Position numbers and translations under genes: made by a program. This document shows, one piece after another, positions 55,380 to 64,000 of a stretch of 64,000 nucleotides of DNA; positions within the stretch are counted from its first letter, which is position 1; every line of letters begins with the position of its first letter. The notes under the pieces are model-generated. The model was not told the DNA's origin. It was given only the letters and a program-made list of their open reading frames with translations, and did no database searches. Source of the stretch: Amoebidium appalachense (lineage: Eukaryota; Ichthyosporea); the NCBI GenBank assembly GCA_963693365.1, contig CAVNZM010000003.1:5208001-5272000 (forward strand), in the 5' to 3' direction.

Positions 55380-56435
55380 AACCACTACCACCCAAACACC
55401 CGCCCTTTCCTCCGTCTTTCGTACCTCTTCAATCACAAGCTGACACAGCCACTCCTTCCTGAACGATGTATCAAGAACCCACCCCCCCCCCCCACCAACA
55501 CCAACACGGTGAACCCCCCCCCCCCCCCCTCCCTCCCCCCCCTCCCCTCCCTTTGCCCCCACTTTCCGTTTCCATCTGTGAACCTTCCGCCTTCACCTTC
55601 ATCTCCTGCCTGTCTTAATGGCTTAGTCGTTTTTTGTATCTCTCCCACTCCCCCCTCCCTCCCTCCCTCCCTCCCCCTCCCTTCCCCCCCTCCCCCCCCC
55701 CCCCCCCCCCCCTCTCTCCTCTCTCTCTCTCTCCCCTCCCCCCACCCCCTTTCCGTCTCCCTCCCTCTCCCTCTCCCCCTCCCCCCTCCCTTTCTCCCCC
55801 CTTCCCCCACCTCTCTCTCCCTTTCCCTTTCCCTCTTTCTCTCCGTCTCGCTCTCTCGCTCTCTCGCACCCCCTCCCAGCCGCCCTTTCTCCCTTCCTCC
55901 CTCCCTCCCCCTCTTCCTCCCTCCCCTCCCCTTTGCCCTTTTCACAGGGCTGCATTCAAAGTTGCCCCTTCTTTCCCCCCGCATCACTCTCCAAATCCTC
56001 TATTTCTCTCCGGGTACATCTTCCCCCCTTCTATCTCTTTCAGAGACTTTCACTCTCCCTCTCTCTCTCCCTCCCTCGCCCCTTCCCTCCCTTCCTTTTG
56101 CCCACCCTTACATGCACACGAACACACACACACACACACTCCCTCTCTCTCTGTGTGTGTGTCTCTCTGTGTGTGTGCTAGGGTATGTAACACAAGAATG
56201 CCCGAATCCACATATTGATGTTTGTTAAAGCATGGCCACCTTTAAGACTCTTTCGTTTTCAATATTGAGCTGCAGCCCTTCAAGCCGAGGCTCTCTCCTT
56301 CAAAAAAACCCCATCTCCCCTCCCCCCCCTAACAGGTACTGACCTGTCTCTCGTTGAACTACAGTCAAAGCCTTCCGTTTGTTTGCGGACTGAAAAGTAA
56401 GACGCAAAAAGAGAGACAGCTCAGTAGCTCTTAGC

Positions 56436-56468
<33 letters not shown>

Positions 56469-56905
56469 TCTCCCTTTAAACCCCCCCCCCCCCCCCTCCC
56501 CCCCCCCGGGCACACCCGCCGGCACGCCCCGCCCGCCCACCCACCCGCCCGCTCGTCTCCGCAAGCGTTTCTTGACTACGCTTTTTCTTTCTCCAAGCTT
56601 TGTTTCTTTTTTTGGTGTTTTCTGACGTTTTGTGTTTTGTCTCTATGAGGTTTCGAGTTCCTCTTGCATGATATAAGTCCAACCTTTAGTGCATACATCC
56701 CCCTGGGCCCCTGCTCTTCCCTCCAAGCAGAGTTACTATTCATGTTCAATGACCCGTATATTCCCGGCTGACATCCTCTACCTTTCTCCTATTCTTTGAG
56801 TTGGGTGCCCATGGGCCGCTTCTTCCCGAAGGCCCCCCACCCCCACCCCCACCCCCCAGCTGCCGCCGGAGGTGAATGGATGGAACTTTGGGTGCTGTGG
56901 GTGAC

Positions 56906-56970
56906 TTCGGCTCACCTCTGAGAATGGGCTTTGCTTTTGATGCATACTCGTTTGTGCTATGGTGTGTGCT
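56906..56970 (+). repeat. Copy of the dispersed repeat core
   Basis: GGCTCACCTCTGAGAATGGG followed by CTTTGCTTTTGATGCATACT, similar to 28693-28765. Confidence 0.5.
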
Positions 56971-58084
56971 TTGCATTCTGCAACGTGTTGCCAACCTGAG
57001 AAGTGTACTCTGCCGTACTCTGAACTCTGTACCATATATAAACCTCCCCACCTCCCCCCCCCCCCCCCCCCCCCCCTCCCCCCCCCCCCCCCGCCCGCCC
57101 CGCCCGCCCGCCACTTGAAACCTTCCCTCCCTTAAGCCCCCAGAGGCCACCCGTGTCTGCCTCGACCCTTTTCAGTACTAGTGGCCCTGTTTGCAGTGTG
57201 TTTTCATTCTTGGACACACACTGTTACCCCCCCCCCCCCCCCCCCCCGGATCCCCCTTCATCCGGACTCACTCCCTTCATTTACACACAAACACACACAC
57301 ACGTACACACTTACACAGAGATACACACACACACACATACACTACCCAAAAAAAAAAAATCCAAATAAAGAAAAACCACACATCTCCCCACACTACCCTC
57401 GTGCCCACCGGCGTGGCTGTGGTGAATACCTTGGGCTAAGTGTGTGCAAATAGCTAGGATTGTTTAAAGGTGTGATAGCTTACTAGTAATACCGTAGCAC
57501 TCTAGCTAGAATACTGTCAGTGCTGGGTGGAAGACGGTCGTTCCCCCTGAGGGCCCAAGAGGTCCCTCCGGGAACAAAACGGGATTAAAAAAACAAAAAA
57601 CAAAAAAACAACCCTACCTCCTGCGTTACTGCCCTTTTGAGCAGATATTTCTCTTTTTTTATCCCCCTGGGCCAGGGTATGCATGGACCTTAGAGACGTG
57701 TGTTTGTGTGTGTGTGTGTTTGAGTGCGTGTATGATTGCGTGCTTACGGCCTGTATTATTTGTGTTCGTACTTATGTCTGGGTGTTCGTCGGTGTGAGTG
57801 CGTTCATGCTGTTTTGTGTGCCATTTGTGCTAGTATGCCCATGGGTGTATATAAATTTGCGAGTTCTCATGATTGAGTCACATGTGTGGTGTGTGTGTGT
57901 GTGCGGCGTGCATGTGTATGTCTGTTTGTGTGTGTGTGGTGTCAGAGCTGGACATAATGTCTGGGGGGAGGGGGATATGCTAGGGTCATCCGGTCAAAAG
58001 AAAAAGAAAATCTGAGCAATTCTAACCCCATATGGCGAGGCTGGGCCTTGCCGGGCAAACGAGATAAAAATTATAAAATGTTCG

Positions 58085-58212
<128 letters not shown>

Positions 58213-58899
58213 CGCGCGCCCGTGTGTGTGTTGTGTGTGTGTGAGAGCAAGAGCGCGCGCTTTTCGGGGGAGGAGGGGCGAGTAGAATGGGGTGGATAGG
58301 TAATGCGGACAGAGACTGGAGACAAGAGGGGAGTGGGGTGGGTGGGTGGCCGTGGGTTGGTGGGTAGTGGATGGGTGGGTGGGTGGGTGGGTGGGTGGGT
58401 GGGTAGCCGCGGTGGAGGATGGGGGGGTTGGGGTGGTTAGGGGTGGTGGGAATGGGAGGGGGGAACGGATGAATCCAATTGAAACCAGTAGTTTTTGCCT
58501 GATCCACAGGAACATGCGCATGTGCATATCCGTTGCCTTTTTTTGTGCTTATTTCATTTTATTGATTTTTTTTGGAGAGGGGGATGGGGGGGGGGGGGAG
58601 GGGAGGATTTGCACTTCTATGTTTTTAGATAGAGTAGTGGCACGGGGTTCTTTAGTTAAGTTCGTCACCAATGCTGGTCCATATTTAGTTGTTTAAGTTA
58701 ACCAGCCCACATTGTTTCAAGCCTTGTGTTTTCCTCTTTTCTCACAATCGATTCGTCCCCTTTCCGTATGTATGCCAGCCCTCGATTGCATTCCCTTTTC
58801 CCCCTTCTCCCGGCGACGTTTTAAGAGTCAAGTAGCCAAGTTTAAAAGTTTGAAACATTTTTACACCGTGTTGTGTGTGTGTGTGGGTGGGTGGGTGCA

Positions 58900-58963
<64 letters not shown>

Positions 58964-59077
58964 CATGTGCGTGCGCGTGTGCGTGCGGGTGCGTGCGTGT
59001 GCGTGGGTGTGCGTGCGTGGGTGTGTGCGTGTGCGTGTGCGCGTGCGTGCGTGCGTGCGTGTGTGCGTGTGTGCGTG

Positions 59078-59110
<33 letters not shown>

Positions 59111-59602
59111 TTAGTGGGCAAGCTATGGCAGCCGACAAATACGACAGAATCGAAGCCCGGAGAGAAGTCACTTTGAGTTCTGTCTCTCTGCGGCCTCTCT
59201 GACATACCACGTTTGTAGCCGCAGCGTAGTAGACCTGGCCGCCTTACTTAAGCTAGCGGTACAAGCCTAGGAGGCTATCCGTGAGAGCTAATATAGCCCG
59301 GAAGCTGAGTGAGTGACAGGGAGTGCGCATCATGGGGCCATAAATGCTCATCGTGTAGATCTAATACAGGTTAGTATTAGAGCTGTAACGTCGACGTCGG
59401 CAAGTACTTGCCGCGCGCCGCGGTATCAAGCTTTGAACGGATAAGTTCACTGCGCATGGCGCCATGCACGAGTGCATTGAGTTTCAAGTTTTCCAGTTTT
59501 CCAAGCATCTTCTTTTGAAGGTAGTCAGACTGTACTCACACACAGCATCGGCTGAGTACACAACACGAGTACATACATACAGCTTCATACGGCAGTACCG
59601 TC

Positions 59603-59661
59603 ACGGGCACGGCCATCTAGAAACACGGCCATCTAGAAACACCGATGGCCGTGCGTCACGG
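59603..59661. repeat. Short hairpin with CACGGCCATC arms
   Basis: ACGGCCATCTAGAAAC occurs twice in a row and is followed by the inverse GATGGCCGTG. The outer bases CCGTCACGG and CGTCACGG extend the palindrome. The arm CACGGCCATCT resembles the transposon end CACGGCCCTCT that starts about 75 bases further on. Confidence 0.6.
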
Positions 59662-59728
59662 GGCAAGTGAAGCCAACTTTTGGAAGGTGTGACGTCACAG
59701 CATTCCAGAGTATTTTGGGCTTTCCTGT

Positions 59729-59735
59729 ACTTGAG
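59729..59735. repeat. Left target-site duplication ACTTGAG
   Basis: The 7 bases ACTTGAG directly before the left inverted repeat are repeated directly after the right one (63472-63478). Confidence 0.85.
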
Positions 59736-60302
59736 CACGGCCCTCTGAAAAAAAGACGGCCTGGCCGCAGATCGGGGTCAAAAGAGCAGATTGGTATTTC
59801 GATCCACTGGATTCGCCATGATTAGATACTCACAGCTATGTATGTGCGCAGATGAAGGAAAACGGAAGGAAAAAAAACGACAAAAGTTTATGAAGTGCTT
59901 CCTATGTTCTAGGGCGTTTTTTTGTCTTAGAGTAATATGCTAAAGCCCTATAGCACAAAGTTTTGACATAGTGTACATAATAGTGTAGCTGAGTCTCAGT
60001 ATAGTTATATCTATTGAGTAGTTCACGTTTACACAAACACGGCCGTGAGCAAAGATCTACTACAAAACTAGAACTCATCTTTGCGTATATTCTCTCAAAG
60101 GTGTTTCTATCCACTAGGTAACTAGGTAACATAATACTACCTGTATGTTAAGTATTAGAACGTCTATGTCCTGCAACACTAACCACCAACCAATAAACAC
60201 TGTGTAGCCCCCCCCCCCCCCCCCCCCCCCCGGGCAAACCCTCACACCTCTACCTACTGGCAAAAAAAGAAAAGAAAGGGTTAAAAAACACTGACAAAGC
60301 CG

Positions 60303-60910
60303 CTAGAGCTCTGCTTCCTCCAAATACGCTTCTACCATCCAATCGTACTCCGCCTCTGCTGCCTCCAGTGCAGCCACCAGCTCGTCATCGTTTCCCTCCA
60401 TCTCCCACTCGACGGTAGGTGGTTCCGCCGTGGTTGTTTTGTTTTCACCTTTCTTTCCCTTCTTCCTCCCTTCGCCTCCCTTTTCCTCTGTTTTGCTCTC
60501 CTTTTTCTTCTTTGCTGGTTTTGTCGACGGCTTGCTCTGCTTGCTTCTCTGATTTTATAGACGTGGCCCCAGATGGTGTTGTTGTAGAGTGGGAGAATGG
60601 TCTCGATGGTGATCGTTTTGCGTTTGCTGTTGAGCGCCGTGTTCATGTTGTCGAACAGCTGTGTTACACTTGTGCCCGTCTGCACTGCCAGCTTTGCCAG
60701 CTTCTGCACCCGTATCCTTTTGACGGCCTGGAGAGTCTGTTCATAGAGGTGAGTTTATTGTGTGATTTGTGTATATATAGATGGCACGTGGCTATAAAAG
60801 TTATGACACACTATGGTGCGGGCACGCAAGCAGTGTATCATAGCATATCTTCGTGTGTACACACGCATGGTTTAGGTATATCTGCATCGGGTTGTGTATG
60901 TATGGTGTGT

Positions 60911-60970
<60 letters not shown>

Positions 60971-61764
60971 TGTATGTGTGTCTGTGTGTCTGTGTGTTTG
61001 TGTGTGTGTGCGTGCGTGTACGTGTGTGCATTTTTGCGGTTTGAGTTCAACAACCCCCCCCCCCCCCCCCCCCCCCTAATTTCATTTTTCGTTCAGTTTT
61101 CTTTGCACCCTTTCTTTTCACCACACTCCTTTTATCCTGATACCCCCCCCTCTCCCTCCCCTCCTCCTCCAACCCCTTCTTCCGTCCCTGCCTCTCTCGC
61201 TATCCCCCCCCTCCCCCCCCCCCCCCCCCCCCCTTTTTTTTTTTCTCCTGATTATTTTATTCCCCGGGGCCACCATGTCATGACACCACTATCCCATTAT
61301 TAAGGTGAATCACCAAATCATCCTATATCTGTTCTGTCTCTATTCTTTGTAATGCTGTATGAATCATGTGTGTGTGATGTATCTCTTGTGTTTCACTGTG
61401 GCAGGCAGTGGGTGGGTGGCTGAGTAGGGTAGGGGTGGGGGGGGAGGGGGGGGGGGGGGATCCAGGAGGGGAGGGAGGTACTCCCACCTGTGCTGTCCCA
61501 ACGTTGTAGTTCCCACCGCTGTACTGTCGGATTGTGCCAAAAGCACCCTCAAGGGGGGTTGGTTTGAAACTTTCTGGTGAGTACAAAGTTGAGCTTCTCG
61601 CCGCTCACGCCGCTGTCCAGGAGATAGCGGATGAAGCTGGCCTGCAAATAAAAAGTCAGCAAAATCTGTGTGGCACCACATTTGACTATGCTTGGCATGT
61701 GAAAAACCATATGGAAAAGCCCCCCCCCCCCCCCCCCCCCCCCCTCCCCACCCACCCGACACAG

Positions 61765-61799
<35 letters not shown>

Positions 61800-61882
61800 C
61801 ACACAAACACACTGATGCGCGCGCAGACACACACACGTGTCACACACACACACACACACAGTGTCACACACAGACACACAAA

Positions 61883-61953
<71 letters not shown>

Positions 61954-63286
61954 CAGTGACACACACTTTATGCCGGTCGACTCATGTGACATCGTGTGTT
62001 GGGGGGGGGGGGGGGGAGGGGGTGAGGGGGGTGTTTATCTATCCAGTCAAGGGGAGGGGGAAGAAGGGGGGTGGGGGGGTGGGGGGGCTGCTTATTTCTC
62101 AACGCAATAGAAATGAATAAGTCTCACGTGTTTGGGGGGGGGGGGGGGGGGGGGGAGGGTATGGAGGGGGGTTCAAGATTGAAATTTTCGGTTTATTCTG
62201 TTGTTTCGTGTACGAAGGGGGATGTGGTGGTGCTATGGCGCGACCATGGTGGAGAGAGAGAATGGGGGGGGAGGGGGGGGGGGGGGGGGGGAGGGGGGGG
62301 GGAGGCTGTGTTGTTTAGTGCACGAGGGCTGGGAAGAGGGCACACCGGAGGGGATTTTGGAATTTCAGTGTTTTTCATCCTCCTTTCTGCCTTTTTTTTT
62401 TTTTTTTTTGGGGGGGGGGGGGGGGGAGGGGGTGAGGGGGAGCGGCATGAGGACATTGGAGGGGATTTTGAGGGGGGGGGGGGGGGGGGTACCATTGTCT
62501 TGCTCGTAAACGCCAGCGACCACTGCGTTTCCTCCGTAAAACCCCCCTCGCCAGTGGGCATGCCCACCAGTGGGCATGCTCACCACCCACTCAGCGAATT
62601 TCTCCAGCCAAATCAGCCGCTGGTCACTGCTGCTGGTGAATGCAGCACACCATGGGTCCATTTTGCGCGCCGCATACGTGGTGGTGCCGATGTTCATAAG
62701 CTTCCACCACCGTGCGATTTGTTTTAGGAAGTTTGGGGTGAACTTAAACAGGGGTTTATCGACCACGTGGTTGTCGAGCGCAGCAATGGTGGACTCGTGG
62801 AACACAGCCAAAGCTGGCCCCACCTTCTGCTTGTCGAAGTTGTTGGGCCAGAGAACGGTGGGTGTGAGTTTGAAGGCCTCCTTGAGTGCCTGCCCGCGTT
62901 CAGACTCGTAGATAGTCTGCATATGCCGAAAACATGCCGTCCCCCCCTCGAGTGAGAGATCGATGTTTTGACCGTTGATCTCCCACACAAAAGTGAACCC
63001 ACTGCGGGTCGAAGTTCTCAGGCCACTGCCTCGGCACAGCACGTAGCCACGCACTGAGAAGTTTCCGTATTTCTTCGCGTAGTGTCTCGCTTTTAATGCG
63101 CCCGTCGTTTGGGTTGGGGAATGTGTAAACGAAAACCTTGTTTTGGTCGTCGTAGTTGCCTCTGCAGCCTGGAACACTGCATATGTTACCGACTTTGTTG
63201 CTACGCAGACCGTTACTCCTATTCTTATCCATTCCAGGCGCGGGAGGAGCAGCTCCCTCCATAGGGCCAGTCCCGCCGTCAGCCAT
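60303..63286 (-). pseudogene. THAP/P-element-type transposase, decayed
   Basis: Three phase-0 exons: 63286-62493, 61641-61488 and 60736-60303 (stop TAG). The N-terminus has a THAP-like zinc-finger start (ICSVPGCRGNY, then WLRAVPR), but the usual closing CxxH is not seen; HFC appears instead. Next comes the P-element GTP-binding insertion region (FKLTPTVLWPNNFDKQKVG), a KLMN segment, WLEKFAEWVVSM, then in exon 2 FVLTRKF and LEGAFGTIRQYSGGNYN, the typical P C-terminal RNase H motif. Exon 3 is Lys-rich, then acidic. Damage: the RNase H segment expected between THAP and the insertion is missing, with a frame change near 62990; a 16-bp tandem duplication at about 62551-62582 shifts frame; an extra C lies in the run at 61553-61558; a shift lies at an A run near 60553. 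Total of about 460 codons, against 750-900 for full P transposases. The start has a good context (AACATGG). Confidence 0.82.
61756..61951. repeat. (CA)n arrays inside the transposon
   Basis: CA arrays at about 61764-61793 and 61882-61951, with a C run at 61721-61744, in the first intron of the transposase gene. Host-like simple repeats are therefore also present inside the element. Confidence 0.9.
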
Positions 63287-63471
63287 GTTACCGATGTCTC
63301 CGTCTTTGAACCCAAAAAAAGCGAGACGTAAACGAAAAACAACAACATACATGTTCTGTGCCGACATCTCGTTTTAGGGCCGGAATCCAGTGGATCGAAA
63401 TACCACGAGCACAATGGAATGCGACTTTATGACGTAGTGTATCCAGGCCGTCTTTTTTTCAGAGGGCCGTG

Positions 63472-64000
63472 ACTTGAGCCTTGGTAATCGATGTCAAGGA
63501 ACCAATCGTAGCGCGAGACAAAGTATCCGGTGATTGGCTATCACGTTCTTTGCTGTAATGCAGCCGGGGTCCGGGTGCGTCCATGGCACAAGTACAAAAG
63601 AGAAAAAAATAAGGGTACCGGGGTATCTGATGTTTGGTCTTTTCCTGCACCATCCTGCAAAATCATACAACTTCAGCAATGCGTGGGTGCGATTTCACTC
63701 CCCATGTCGAAACTATTTCAGATTGCATTCCTGTCTCCTCGAAGTCCACCTACGTCACCAAGTCCATTCGACCAATCGCATAATTACTTGGAAACCCATA
63801 TCAGGAAATGCGAAATCACTAAAAAAAGGTCGGAACTTGCGCCGTGACGTCAGAGGCCGCGCCGATCGCGACGTCGTGCGCAAAAAACCGGATTGTGCCA
63901 ATTAAAACATACCAGTAATAACTAAGTTTGTCAAGATTACCACACCCTAGACTCCGTGACAGTGGGGTGTGATATTTTGCACGCAGTCCTTCTCCTTGAC
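63472..64000. other. Right flank of the transposon, no gene supported
   Basis: Begins with the right target-site copy ACTTGAG (63472-63478). Short ORFs on both strands have no recognisable features. Confidence 0.6.

Larger units (their letters stand above)
59736..63471. mobile_element. P-element-like DNA transposon, 3,736 bp, with intact ends
   Basis: Perfect 29-bp terminal inverted repeats at 59736-59764 and 63443-63471 start CACGGCCCTCTGAAAAAAAG and end GACGGCCTGG. A second perfect 22-bp inverted repeat lies inside them at 59793-59814 and 63383-63404 (GGTATTTCGATCCACTGG plus ATTC). A 7-bp target duplication flanks the element. The interior carries a THAP/P-element transposase on the minus strand, starting next to the right end, as expected for the P superfamily. 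Perfect ends and target duplication suggest recent insertion, although the transposase gene is damaged. Confidence 0.93.

Noticed and set aside
55275-56228. 317-codon plus-strand ORF with many Pro, Ser and Leu
   Set aside because: C/T-rich simple sequence; similar open length occurs on the opposite strand, no domain, no splice partners.
59115-59350. Possible tRNA gene
   Set aside because: No A/B box pair or cloverleaf could be drawn; the same applies to other TTCGA-containing sites I checked.

Overview
The window is nuclear DNA from a eukaryote, most likely a protist or alga. I cannot place it more closely. Evidence: every sizeable gene but one is split by GT-AG introns, start codons sit in Kozak-like contexts, a TATA box and AATAAA signals are present, and several proteins are eukaryotic types (RS/RRM splicing factor, SK-type channel, THAP/P-element transposase). 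Introns and intergenic DNA are filled with homopolymer G/C tracts (up to 61 C) and (TG)n, (CA)n, (CT)n and (GA)n arrays. Nearly all long ORFs rich in VCVC, THTH, PPPP or GGGG are translations of these arrays and were left out.

Layout. (1) 1-5411, minus: RS-rich RRM protein of the Gbp2/hnRNP-M kind, seven exons, running off the left edge. (2) About 9697-13965, plus: multi-pass membrane protein of about eight helices, not recognised, 5' end unresolved. (3) 20142-29474, plus: eight-exon DUF4954 (left-handed beta-helix, hexapeptide-repeat) protein, carrying one apparent frameshift and one in-frame TAG. (4) 32391-37307, plus: secreted or surface protein with signal peptide, many short Cys-rich repeats, and seven SdrD_B/CnaB-like beta-sandwich domains joined by Pro-Ala linkers; TATA and CCAAT boxes lie upstream. 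(5) 42176-47382, plus: three-exon SK-like channel whose splice phases agree exactly, with a calmodulin-binding-type segment but GYP in place of the GYG selectivity filter. (6) 52455-49925, minus: GAF-PAS-histidine kinase-receiver hybrid kinase, with two apparent frameshifts. (7) 59736-63471: a complete P-element-like DNA transposon with perfect 29-bp terminal inverted repeats, a 7-bp target duplication and a decayed THAP transposase gene on the minus strand.

Cross-cutting observations. Exon edges together with their splice sites have been tandemly duplicated into the adjoining intron at least four times, in two genes. Four of five apparent frameshifts are explained by one extra C in a coding-strand C run, which points to assembly error unless RNA shows otherwise. 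A dispersed repeat family with a GATGGGCTCTG-type core occurs at least eight times. The remaining stretches (about 5.8-9.6, 14.3-20.1, 29.5-32.1, 37.5-42.1, 47.4-49.9 and 52.5-59.7 kb) hold no gene I can support. No operon-like or pathway-linked cluster is evident; the genes look functionally independent.
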